A stretch of 8,686 bases of DNA, taken from assembly GCA_040509055.1 (NCBI GenBank), contig JBEVLT010000307.1, positions 1 to 8,686 on the forward strand, in the 5' to 3' direction. The notes under the pieces are model-generated. The model had not been told where the DNA came from, did not search any database, and was given only the letters and a program-made list of their open reading frames with translations. The DNA comes from JAJKIP01 sp040509055. GTDB taxonomy: Bacteria; Bacteroidota; Bacteroidia; Chitinophagales; Chitinophagaceae. The translations under genes and the position numbers were made by a program. Below, one piece after another: positions 1 to 7,818 of the stretch (positions are counted from its first letter, which is position 1; the number at the start of each line of letters is the position of its first letter).

Positions 1-597
1 GTAGAGGGCAACAAACGTTTTGTCGATAACCTGATCACCGACCAGGACCACCTGGAAATGATCAATGAAACCCGTGAAGGGCAGTATCCCTTTGCCGTCA
101 TCCTGAGCTGTATGGACTCCCGCACTTCGGTAGAGCTGATCTTCGACCAGGGCCTGGGCGACCTGTTCAGCATTCGTGTAGCCGGCAATATCGTGAACGA
201 TGATATTGTGGCCAGCATCGAATACGCGGTGAAGTATGTGGGATCCAAAGTATTGATGGTGCTGGGCCACACCGAGTGCGGCGCAATTAAAAGTGCCAAA
301 CAAGGCGTGGAAGACGGGCATATCACCGGCCTGCTGAAGCGTATACAGCCTGCCATCAGCAAGGCGCTGCTCCAGGATGGAAACGCATACAAACACAAAG
401 ACTCCGTGGCGTATACCAATGTGGAGAACAGCCTGGAAGAAATCCTCACCAGCAGCGATATCGTGAAAGAAATGTTTGAGAAGGGAGAAATAGGCATTGT
501 GGGCGGAGTGTACAATATCGAAAATGGCGAAGTGGATTTCTTTAAAAACCTGACCCGCAAAAAAACCAAGGACGAACCATACATGGTTAACGTATAA
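1..597 (+). CDS. Beta-class carbonic anhydrase (5' end outside the window)
   Basis: This enzyme interconverts CO2 and bicarbonate using a zinc ion and is normally cytoplasmic. The reading frame is open from base 1, so the start codon lies upstream. The ATG at 58 is internal, because the in-frame residues before it (EGNKRFVDN) are typical of the family N-terminus. About 198 residues are visible. The Cys-Met-Asp-Ser-Arg motif at visible residues 37-41 supplies the first zinc cysteine and the Asp-Arg dyad. The later GHTECGAI motif supplies the zinc histidine and the second cysteine. IRVAGNIV between them is also typical of beta-class enzymes. A SulP anion transporter follows 49 bases downstream on the same strand. 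Genetic linkage or fusion of carbonic anhydrases with SulP transporters is well known, which suggests bicarbonate supply. Family assignment is very sure; physiological role is inferred. Confidence 0.95.
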   Translation, partial: VEGNKRFVDNLITDQDHLEMINETREGQYPFAVILSCMDSRTSVELIFDQGLGDLFSIRVAGNIVNDDIVASIEYAVKYVGSKVLMVLGHTECGAIKSAKQGVEDGHITGLLKRIQPAISKALLQDGNAYKHKDSVAYTNVENSLEEILTSSDIVKEMFEKGEIGIVGGVYNIENGEVDFFKNLTRKKTKDEPYMVNV

Positions 598-646
598 CAA
601 CCGGTTGGTATTAATCTTACACGTACAAAAGCACTTTCATTGATTT

Positions 647-2251
647 ATGTCGAATAAAAAGTATCTCAAGTCAGACCTGCCCTCGGGCCTGGTGGTATTT
701 CTTGTGGCCCTGCCCCTGTGCCTGGGTATTGCATTGGCCAGTGGCGCCCCGCTTTTCAGCGGGCTTATTTCAGGTATCGTAGGCGGTATCGTCATCGGTT
801 CGCTGAGCAACTCACAGCTGAGCGTAAGCGGCCCCGCAGCCGGCCTGGCAGCACTGGTGCTGGGAGCGATTACCACCATCGGCAACTTCCCGTTGTTTCT
901 ATGCGCAGTGCTGATCGCCGGCATCCTGCAGATCCTGTTCGGCGTGGCCAAGCTCGGCGGCATTGCTAATTACATTCCCGGCAGCGTGATCAAGGGCATG
1001 CTGACCAGTATCGGCATCCTCATCGTGGCCAAGCAGATCCCCCACGCATTTGGTTATGACAAGGATGAAAAAGGGAACGCCACCGAACTGATCCCTTATG
1101 GGTACGAAGACATGCACGAATTGCTGCAGCCCCTGCATCATATCGAAATAGGGGTAACGATTATTTGTATCGTGTCCATCCTGATCATGGTCATTTGGGA
1201 TAAGCCTTTTATCAAGAAAAGAATGCCTTTTATACCCGGGGCCCTGGTAGCTGTAGTGGCGGCGGTGGTCATCAATGCCATCTGGCAGGGGTCGGGAAGC
1301 ATGCTGGCTGTGGAAAACGAACACCTGGTACAGATTCCTGTGGCCGGAAGCGCCAATGAGTTTTTCAGCTTTTTCACCCTGCCGGACTTTAATGGCTTCC
1401 TGGATAGCCGCGTGATCATGTACGGTGTGTTTATCGCTATTATCGCTTCGCTGGAAACCCTGTTGAGCATCGAGGCGATCGATAATCTCGACCCGCAACG
1501 GAGGGTGACCAATACGAACAAAGAACTGTTTGCACAGGGCGTGGGCAATTCCATCGCCGGCCTGATCGGGGGATTGCCGATCACCAGCGTGATCGTACGC
1601 AGCAGCGCGAATGTAAATGCAGGCGCCAAATCGAAATTGTCGGCCATCATTCATGGTATGCTGCTGCTGGTATGTGTGATTGCGATTCCCTTCCTGCTGA
1701 ATAAAATTCCGTTGTCGGCACTGGCGGCCATCCTGCTGCTGACGGGGTACAAGCTGGCAAAGCCTTCTGTATTCAGGAACATGTTCAGGAACGGTAAATA
1801 CCAGTATATCCCGTTTATCGTAACGGTGGTCGTTATCCTGGCGATCGACCTGTTTGGGATATACCCGCCGCTGGGCGGCAAGGGCCTTGTGATCGGCGTA
1901 TTTGCCGGCATTGTGGCTGCTGCAGGCGCTATCCTGCATGGCAATCTTAAAAACTCTTATTTTTTCCACGAGCAAAAGCACCGGCAGGGGCAAAGCATCA
2001 GCATTCATTTATCGGAAGAGGTGTCGTTCCTGAACAAGGCCGCCATCCGGCAAACGCTGGATCATATGCCGCCCGATTCATCCGTAGTGATCGATGCTTC
2101 CAATACAAAATATATCGACTTCGATGTGCTGGAACTGATCAAGGAATTCCGGGATATCAAAGCGCCGTTGAAAAATATCAACCTGGAGCTGCGCAATTTC
2201 AAAGAGGTGTACAAGATGGAGAACCAGTACAATGTACAGTCCGGGCATTAG
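647..2251 (+). CDS. SulP-family anion transporter with C-terminal STAS domain
   Basis: This is an inner-membrane anion transporter of the SLC26/SulP family. The 534-residue protein has a hydrophobic core (about residues 10-435) with family hallmarks: PLCLGIALASGAP near the N-terminus, SVSGPAAGL at 59-67, and a segment near 285-330 (RRVTNTNKELFAQGVGNS, then GGLPITSVIVRSSAN). Residues about 448-520 form a cytoplasmic STAS domain, with beta strand VVIDAS and the segment YIDFDVLELI. The chosen ATG gives an N-terminus that runs straight into the first membrane segment. No strong Shine-Dalgarno is seen, as is usual in Bacteroidota. The carbonic anhydrase immediately upstream makes bicarbonate the most likely substrate, as in BicA-type SulP proteins. 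Sulfate or another anion cannot be excluded from sequence alone. The gene is probably co-transcribed with the carbonic anhydrase and ends at the hairpins near 2280-2350. Confidence 0.93.
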   Translation: MSNKKYLKSDLPSGLVVFLVALPLCLGIALASGAPLFSGLISGIVGGIVIGSLSNSQLSVSGPAAGLAALVLGAITTIGNFPLFLCAVLIAGILQILFGVAKLGGIANYIPGSVIKGMLTSIGILIVAKQIPHAFGYDKDEKGNATELIPYGYEDMHELLQPLHHIEIGVTIICIVSILIMVIWDKPFIKKRMPFIPGALVAVVAAVVINAIWQGSGSMLAVENEHLVQIPVAGSANEFFSFFTLPDFNGFLDSRVIMYGVFIAIIASLETLLSIEAIDNLDPQRRVTNTNKELFAQGVGNSIAGLIGGLPITSVIVRSSANVNAGAKSKLSAIIHGMLLLVCVIAIPFLLNKIPLSALAAILLLTGYKLAKPSVFRNMFRNGKYQYIPFIVTVVVILAIDLFGIYPPLGGKGLVIGVFAGIVAAAGAILHGNLKNSYFFHEQKHRQGQSISIHLSEEVSFLNKAAIRQTLDHMPPDSSVVIDASNTKYIDFDVLELIKEFRDIKAPLKNINLELRNFKEVYKMENQYNVQSGH

Positions 2252-2278
2252 GACCAATCTTTACCGTACCCTATAAAA

Positions 2279-2309
2279 AAAGAGGGTGTCTCAAAAGGGC
2301 ACCCTCTTT
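2279..2309. terminator. Rho-independent terminator between convergent genes
   Basis: AAAGAGGGTGTC (2279-2290) pairs with GGCACCCTCTTT (2298-2309) around a 7-base loop, with one G-T wobble. On the minus strand the stem is followed by an unbroken run of seven T, so it is a strong terminator for the minus-strand genes. On the plus strand it is followed by a weaker CTGTTTC tract. It lies 27 bases after the SulP stop. Confidence 0.85.
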
Positions 2310-2326
2310 CTGTTTCAGTTTTTTAT

Positions 2327-2351
2327 AACCACCACCGGTGGTTATTTTTTT
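2327..2351 (+). terminator. Second hairpin terminator after the SulP gene
   Basis: AACCACC (2327-2333) pairs perfectly with GGTGGTT (2337-2343) around a 3-base ACC loop and is followed by an A and seven T on the plus strand. It backs up the preceding hairpin for plus-strand transcription. It lies 10 bases from the end of the convergent small membrane-protein gene. Confidence 0.75.
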
Positions 2352-2361
2352 GCAAGGCTGA

Positions 2362-2610
2362 TCAGCCGATCTCGCCGGAGCTCTCCGGTAGCCGGTCATA
2401 TTCGCCTTTCAGGGCATACCAGCCAAAGATCATCAGGCCAATGGCAATGGGTGTAAAAATGGCAATGATGATGATCCAGATCACCGGGTTGTTGATGTCT
2501 TTTTTTCCATGCGGATCGATGTGGGTAATAGCGCCGCTGACCAGGAAATAGATCACCACCGGGGCCAGCAACAGCCATACGATGCCTAAGTATTTTTTCA
2601 GGATATTCAT
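2362..2610 (-). CDS. Small two-helix membrane protein encoded after an MFS transporter
   Basis: This 82-residue protein has two clear membrane segments: about residues 8-29 (GIVWLLLAPVVIYFLVSGAI) and about 43-66 (VIWIIIIAIFTPIAIGLMIFGW). A short polar loop (HIDPHGKKDINN) joins them, and an acidic tail (YALKGEYDRLPESSGEI) follows. It starts 11 bases after the stop of the MFS gene, so the two are almost certainly one operon. I recall small proteins of this look, ending in a YALKGEYD-type motif, next to MHS-type transporters in Bacteroidota. Pfam may cover them as a domain of unknown function (possibly DUF6814), but I could not verify that. It may be an accessory subunit or stabiliser of the transporter; that role is inferred only from the gene order and topology. 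Hydrophobic composition and operon position make it a real gene. Confidence 0.85.
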   Translation of the reverse strand: MNILKKYLGIVWLLLAPVVIYFLVSGAITHIDPHGKKDINNPVIWIIIIAIFTPIAIGLMIFGWYALKGEYDRLPESSGEIG

Positions 2611-2621
2611 GAGTTCGTTTT

Positions 2622-4163
2622 TTAGTCGGTTACGTCTTCGTCTATTTTATTGCGCAGGTAGATGGCCCCGATCACGAAACAAAGGGCAGCTATTCCAATG
2701 GGATACCATAGCCCCACCAGCGGGTCGGCCGGGTAGGTAGTGGTAAGCAGCAGGCCGATAAAAGGTACCAGCCCGCCGAATACGCCGTTGCCGATATGGT
2801 AAGGCAGCGACATGGAGGTGTAGCGGATACGGGTCGGGAACAGCTCTACCAGGAAAGCGGCTATAGGGCCGTACACCATCGTTACATACAGGATCAGCAG
2901 GAATACCAGCCCGACAAATTTCCAGTAGGTTGATGATTTCAGCCTGACATTTATAAAAGCTTCTTTTGAAGTTGATACGCCTTTGTTTTTATCCAGGAAA
3001 ACGGTATCGGTATAGGTGCTTGTAAAACCATGGTAAACCTGGGATACGGGATAGGCTTTCGAATGAATGACCAGGGAATCTTTTTTGTTTTTTGCCAATT
3101 CGGCTACGCTGACAAAAGGATTCTCGTTTACGATATTGGTATTGACAAACGTCTTGTCTATCCGGCTATCGTTCAGAAATGTGTCAAATATGGGCCGATA
3201 GGTCAGTATGCCCAGCAGCATGCCTGCCAGCATGATCCATTTCCGCCCGATCTTATCGCTCAGCCAGCCGAAGAGCAGGAAAAAGGGTGTGGCAAAGGCG
3301 ATGCCCCAGAGCATGATGGTGCGGCTTTGCTCAAATTCGATATTGCATTTGCTTTCCAGGAAGCTTTGCGCATAAAATTGGCCGGTATACCAGATCACGC
3401 CCTGACCCATGACGGCACCAAAGAGCGCCAGCAGCACCATTTTGAAATTGGCCCTGTTCCTGAAGCTTTCTTTCAGCGGGTTGGCCGATGTTTTTCCTTC
3501 TGACTTTAGTTTGGAAAACAGGGGCGATTCTTCCATCTTCATCCGGATGTAGACAGATACGATGACCAGCAGGATGGAGATCCAGAACGGGTAGCGCCAG
3601 CCGCCCCAGTCGGCATTGAACTGCGCGTCGCTCATGTTCAGCTTTACCAGCATGATCACGCCCAGTGCTACGAACAGGCCCAGCGTGGCCGTGGTTTGTA
3701 TCCAGCTGGTATAATAACCTCTTTTATGGGCAGGGGCATGCTCGGCTACATAGGTAGCGGCGCCACCGTATTCGCCGCCGAGGGCCAGGCCCTGCAGCAA
3801 CCGGAGCAGCAGCACCAGCAACGGCGCGGCAATTCCAATGGATTTATACCCCGGCACCAGCCCGATCAGGAAGGTGGAGCCGCCCATGAGCACGAGGGTG
3901 AGCAGGAAGGTGTATTTGCGGCCGATCAGGTCGCCCAGGCGGCCGAATACCAGCGCGCCGAACGGACGTACGATAAACCCGGCTGCGAAAATGGCTAAGG
4001 TACTCAGCAACGCTGCCGTGGCATTTCCGTCCGGGAAGAACTGCGTGGAAATGGTTTTGGCCAGCATGCCAAAGATGTAGAAGTCGTACCACTCGATCAT
4101 GGTACCTACAGACGAGGCGGTAATAACTTTGCGGATCGTGCCGGAAGAAGCTGTTTGGTTCAT
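2622..4163 (-). CDS. MFS transporter, metabolite:H+ symporter (MHS) type, with large periplasmic insert
   Basis: This 513-residue inner-membrane secondary transporter probably imports a carboxylate or similar small metabolite with protons. The N-terminus (ASSVGTMIEWYDFYIFG, residues 17-32) is a hallmark of the MHS family (ProP, KgtP, ShiA relatives). The major-facilitator motif A appears at about residues 74-86 (GRLGDLIGRKYTF), with a matching GWLSDKIGRKW near 299-309. VELFPTRIRYTS near 439-450 is also typical. Twelve membrane segments can be laid out. Between segments 9 and 10 lies a polar insert of about 85 residues (about 326-412, DNA 2928-3188). By the usual topology it faces the periplasm, and it explains the length above the family's usual 430-470 residues. 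The gene diverges from acetyl-CoA synthetase and precedes the small membrane protein, which suggests a role in acetate or related acid metabolism. The exact substrate cannot be read from the sequence. Confidence 0.92.
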   Translation of the reverse strand: MNQTASSGTIRKVITASSVGTMIEWYDFYIFGMLAKTISTQFFPDGNATAALLSTLAIFAAGFIVRPFGALVFGRLGDLIGRKYTFLLTLVLMGGSTFLIGLVPGYKSIGIAAPLLVLLLRLLQGLALGGEYGGAATYVAEHAPAHKRGYYTSWIQTTATLGLFVALGVIMLVKLNMSDAQFNADWGGWRYPFWISILLVIVSVYIRMKMEESPLFSKLKSEGKTSANPLKESFRNRANFKMVLLALFGAVMGQGVIWYTGQFYAQSFLESKCNIEFEQSRTIMLWGIAFATPFFLLFGWLSDKIGRKWIMLAGMLLGILTYRPIFDTFLNDSRIDKTFVNTNIVNENPFVSVAELAKNKKDSLVIHSKAYPVSQVYHGFTSTYTDTVFLDKNKGVSTSKEAFINVRLKSSTYWKFVGLVFLLILYVTMVYGPIAAFLVELFPTRIRYTSMSLPYHIGNGVFGGLVPFIGLLLTTTYPADPLVGLWYPIGIAALCFVIGAIYLRNKIDEDVTD

Positions 4164-4286
4164 TTGGAAAGCAATGTGTGGACTTGTAAAGCAAACAAAT
4201 TCATGGGAAAGGGTGCACTAATTTAAAGCAATTAAACGGAGTTGTGTAAATTTATCGCTCTATACACCCTGCTAACTCATACGATT
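4164..4286. promoter_or_regulatory. Shared divergent promoter region between the MFS gene and acs
   Basis: The 123 bases between the two divergent start codons are AT-rich and must hold both promoters. On the plus strand TAAATTTA (4247-4254) matches the Bacteroidota TAnnTTTG element except for its last base, but I see no convincing TTG at the expected distance. On the minus strand TGAATTTG (near 4195-4202) is a weak match for the MFS gene. The exact promoters are therefore unresolved. The layout would allow joint regulation of uptake and activation. Confidence 0.4.
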
Positions 4287-6230
<1,944 letters not shown>

Positions 6231-6238
6231 AAGAATCT

Positions 6239-6297
6239 AAACCTATGAGGTTTGCCTGAATAGCCGAAACTATTTAAGAGGAAACCTCACAGGTTTT
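6239..6297 (+). terminator. Terminator-like stem after acs
   Basis: AAACCTATGAGGTTT (6239-6253) and AAACCTCACAGGTTT (6282-6296) can pair with each other over 15 positions with one mismatch, leaving a 28-base loop. Each can also fold alone into a 6-bp hairpin with a 3-base loop. A short T-rich tract (TTTTCT) follows. It lies 9 bases after the acs stop. Hairpins of the type AAACCT-N3-AGGTTT are common after Bacteroidota genes; the terminator role is inferred. The mismatch is A-C on the plus strand but G-U on the minus strand, so it may also serve the minus strand. Confidence 0.55.
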
Positions 6298-6314
6298 CTA
6301 TTGAGGACTGCTGT

Positions 6315-6403
6315 AAAATGAATATTGAGCATTGAATATTGAGTGTTTTTAATATTCAATAAGCAACATCCGATAGCTATCGGATCAACAAACAATGCTC
6401 AAT
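6315..6403. repeat. Nested-hairpin intergenic repeat, copy A
   Basis: The unit begins with AAAATGAATATTGAGCATTG (6315-6334), identical to 6703-6722. The outer stem is ATTGAGCATTG (6324-6334) with CAATGCTCAAT (6393-6403), 11 bp and perfect. The inner stem is ATTGAATATT (6331-6340) with AATATTCAAT (6351-6360), 10 bp, around GAGTGTTTTT. The two stems share bases 6331-6334, so they compete or branch-migrate. The unit has no coding capacity. It resembles short intergenic hairpin elements mobilised in trans, but no transposase is in the window. Confidence 0.8.
6368..6385. repeat. Perfect 18-bp palindrome inside repeat copy A
   Basis: ATCCGATAGCTATCGGAT is a perfect palindrome placed between the inner and outer stems of copy A and absent from copy B. 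The core CCGATAGCTATCGG is, to my recollection, a frequent intergenic palindrome in Bacteroidota. It could be a separate small insertion or a protein-binding site. Confidence 0.7.
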
Positions 6404-6436
6404 GGTTAGCAACGGCCTATTTCCTGATCATCACCA

Positions 6437-6457
6437 TTCCCAGGAGAGTCTCGCCGT
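6437..6457. repeat. Half copy of the REP-like palindrome
   Basis: TTCCCAGGAGAGTCTCGCCGT matches the left arm of the next element (6462-6482) in 19 of 21 bases and starts exactly 25 bases before it. The right arm is missing. It looks like a partial duplication or remnant in tandem with the full element. Confidence 0.6.
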
Positions 6458-6459
6458 CT

Positions 6460-6532
6460 ATTTCCCAGGCGAGTCTCGGCGTACGGATTATCCTTTTTTG
6501 CGTGATGCAAGTGCCGGACTCACCGTGGAAAA
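6460..6532. repeat. REP-like palindromic element, copy 1
   Basis: A 73-base unit with arms GGCGAGTCTCGGC on the left and GCCGGACTCACCG on the right, around a centre containing TACGGATTAT, a T run and GCGTGATGCAAGT. It is nearly the same as the unit at 7819-7892 and shares both arms with the unit at 7681-7754. All three copies are in the same orientation and in gene-free DNA. The imperfect arms can form a stem with bulges. This fits the look of REP/RAYT-type elements; no associated transposase gene is present here. Confidence 0.75.
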
Positions 6533-6610
6533 GCTACGTTAACCTGTCAGGCCGATAGTGTACAACTTCAGGTAGTGCAGCAAAGGGTACAATCTTCGGT
6601 CACTGAAGAC

Positions 6611-6665
6611 GGCGAGTCGGGCCCTGCTGTCTTTGGGACGAGTGAACCCGCTGCCCAGACTCGCC
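6611..6665. repeat. Long inverted repeat with GGCGAGTC ends
   Basis: GGCGAGTC-GGGC (6611-6622) pairs with GCCC-A-GACTCGCC (6653-6665), 12 bp with one bulged A, around a 30-base loop. The outer bases GGCGAGT match the left arm of the REP-like units, so this may be a diverged relative with a different interior. The stretch between 6533 and 6610 shows nothing I can name. Confidence 0.55.
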
Positions 6666-6702
6666 TGCGAAGGAATAGAAAGTTCCATTTATCAGACTGT
6701 GC

Positions 6703-6784
6703 AAAATGAATATTGAGCATTGCGTATTGACTATTGAGTGTTTTTAATATTCAATAATCAATACGCAACAAAACAATGCTCAAT
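6703..6784. repeat. Nested-hairpin intergenic repeat, copy B
   Basis: This is the second copy of the 6315-6403 unit. The outer stem ATTGAGCATTG (6712-6722) with CAATGCTCAAT (6774-6784) is identical to copy A. The inner stems differ: GCGTATTGA (6722-6730) with TCAATACGC (6758-6766), then TATTGA (6732-6737) with TCAATA (6751-6756). Both arms changed together, so pairing is kept. It begins 20 bases after the stop of the next minus-strand gene and could also help end its transcript. Confidence 0.8.
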
Positions 6785-6804
6785 GAGCGCTGATCAACGG
6801 ATGC

Positions 6805-7266
6805 TCACTCCATCAGCCCCGGGAAGGCCGTCACGATCCGGCCGCCGCTGTCCGTAAGGATGGTGATGATGGCGGTGGGCAGCCCCTCCTTATCAACCCC
6901 CACCTGGCTATCGGCTTCCCACACCCGTTTATCGTTCAGCGATCCGGGCACCGGCTCCGGCGGCAGCTCTCCGGCCTGGCGCAACTGGTGCAGGATGTCC
7001 GCCACGGGAATGGTGAACTTGCCGGCGCCGGGATGGCGGGCTATTTTGTAATAATGCCGCTCCAGGATATGGGTCAGCGCCGGGGCCGTGAGGCAGTAGC
7101 TGCGGCGAAAGAGGCGCTTCCGGCCGGCCACCGGTACTTGATGAAAGAGGCGGCGGCCGAGATCATCCAGCCACGCAGCCGTATCGCTGAGCAGGAAGAG
7201 CAGGCGCATCCATTCCTCTTCGCAGAAGGCGGCTCCATGCGGAGCATTCGTCATCGTTTCCATCAT
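6805..7266 (-). CDS. Unknown 153-residue protein; possible compact RNase-toxin-like C-terminal domain
   Basis: I do not recognise this protein for certain. No signal peptide or membrane segment is seen. Residues about 15-42 form a hydrophobic/acidic helical segment (EEEWMRLLFLL, then WLDDLGRRLF), followed by a basic patch (GRKRLFRRS, 48-56). The C-terminal 95 residues read as a small domain: helix ALTHILERHYYK (63-74) with His66, Arg70 and His71; GKFTIPVADILHQLRQ (82-97); a strand with VWEADSQVGVDKEG (115-128); strand TAIITILTD; and a closing GGRIVTAFPG (141-150). An early H..xRH helix, then VG.D..G, then a TAFP-type final strand recalls BECR-fold (barnase/EndoU/colicin/RelE-like) nucleases found in toxins; this is a pattern impression only. 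Its start overlaps the stop of the upstream small gene as ATGA, so the two are translationally coupled. A second Met follows immediately. Confidence 0.75.
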   Translation of the reverse strand: MMETMTNAPHGAAFCEEEWMRLLFLLSDTAAWLDDLGRRLFHQVPVAGRKRLFRRSYCLTAPALTHILERHYYKIARHPGAGKFTIPVADILHQLRQAGELPPEPVPGSLNDKRVWEADSQVGVDKEGLPTAIITILTDSGGRIVTAFPGLME

Positions 7267-7577
7267 GCTGTTTTTTTGACGGGAGTGGTGGCTTTATCCT
7301 CTTTTTTGCGGGCTGCCAGCAGCGCGGCTGCATCCAGTGCCCGCTCTACTTCATACCAGGTCATCAGTATATCCTGCCGCTGCTCGGCTGTTTCAATGGC
7401 GCCGGGGTCCGGCGTGCCTACGCAGGCCTCCACCATTTTCCAGAGGTCACGCCTCATTTCGCTCAGGGAGGTTTGGCTGAATATTTCCCGCAGCGTGGCC
7501 CGCGGATCGCTGGTTTCTTCCGGGGTCAGGTGGATGGGTTGGTCGTAAAATTCAGGGTGAAGCTCAAAAGGGTTCAT
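7263..7577 (-). CDS. Unknown 104-residue helical protein, first gene of a two-gene cassette
   Basis: Function not recognised. The protein is acidic to neutral and probably all-helical. It opens with MNPFELHPEFYDQPIHLTPE, followed by predicted helices at about 25-55 (RATLREIFSQTSLSEMRRDL, then WKMVEACVG) and about 65-90 (ETAEQRQDILMTWYEVERAL, then DAAALLA), and ends in a lysine-rich tail (KKEDKATTPVKK). The ATG at 7577 is chosen over an in-frame GTG at 7583, because it lines up with the ATG of the related gene at 8333. The next gene starts within its stop codon (ATGA overlap). A small gene directly upstream of, and coupled to, a putative nuclease is the usual order of antitoxin and toxin, but no DNA-binding motif is visible. 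A chaperone, inhibitor or structural partner are alternatives. Confidence 0.78.
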   Translation of the reverse strand: MNPFELHPEFYDQPIHLTPEETSDPRATLREIFSQTSLSEMRRDLWKMVEACVGTPDPGAIETAEQRQDILMTWYEVERALDAAALLAARKKEDKATTPVKKTA

Positions 7578-7633
7578 GGTCACAAGTTTTAAGGTTTATG
7601 GATATCGTTCATCACGCCCTTTGGTCGTTCGGC

Positions 7634-7660
7634 CCTTGCTGGTGTATTTCACCGGCAAGG
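7634..7660. repeat. Hairpin upstream of the two-gene cassette
   Basis: CCTTGCTGGTG (7634-7644) pairs with CACCGGCAAGG (7650-7660) around a 5-base TATTT loop, 11 bp with one G-T wobble on the plus strand. It lies about 57 bases upstream of the start of the minus-strand pair, so it could sit in its leader or end incoming minus-strand transcription; no T run follows on the minus strand. I see no clear Bacteroidota promoter between it and the start at 7577. Confidence 0.5.
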
Positions 7661-7680
7661 AGGTCAGGTGTTGTATGTTT

Positions 7681-7754
7681 ATTTCTCCAGGCGAGTGCCG
7701 GCGTAGCAGTGTAAATTTTTTTACACCGATGCAAGTGCCGGGCTCGCTGTTAAA
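7681..7754. repeat. REP-like palindromic element, copy 2 with altered centre
   Basis: It shares the arms of copies 1 and 3: GGCGAGTGCCGGCGTA on the left and GATGCAAGTGCCGGGCTCGC on the right. The centre is replaced by a small perfect hairpin, GTGTAAA (7709-7715) with TTTACAC (7720-7726) around TTTT. The outer arms GCGAG/CTCGC and CCGGC/GCCGG pair with one bulge, so this copy forms the longest continuous stem of the three. Confidence 0.7.
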
Positions 7755-7818
7755 AGCAGGCCGCCTGGTTCATGCCACGGAGGCACGGATTAGGGTGCCT
7801 GGTTGTCCGAAACGTCTT

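Noticed and set aside
598..607. CAACCGGTTG palindrome between carbonic anhydrase and SulP
   Set aside because: Ten bases without a T run or longer stem is too little to call a terminator or operator, and the two genes are likely co-transcribed.
899..2008. Long minus-strand open frame opposite the SulP gene
   Set aside because: It is rich in His, Arg, Gln and Asp, as expected of the antisense of a membrane-protein gene, and it conflicts with a clearly recognisable gene on the other strand.
4242..4286. An in-frame TTG start that would lengthen acetyl-CoA synthetase by 15 residues
   Set aside because: The extra residues (MCKFIALYTLLTHTI) do not resemble the family, the ATG at 4287 gives the usual length, and the region is needed as divergent promoter space.
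6343..6558. Plus-strand open frame of 71 codons in the repeat region
   Set aside because: It is made entirely of the hairpin repeat and the REP-like element, so it is not a gene.
6988..7548. Long plus-strand open frame opposite the two-gene cassette
   Set aside because: The minus strand shows coupled ATGA overlap and a paralogue of the first gene, while this frame crosses both genes and has a low-complexity Ser/Ala/Arg composition.
7578..7583. A GTG start two codons upstream for the 104-residue protein
   Set aside because: The ATG at 7577 aligns with the start of the paralogue at 8333; the extra Met-Thr has no counterpart.
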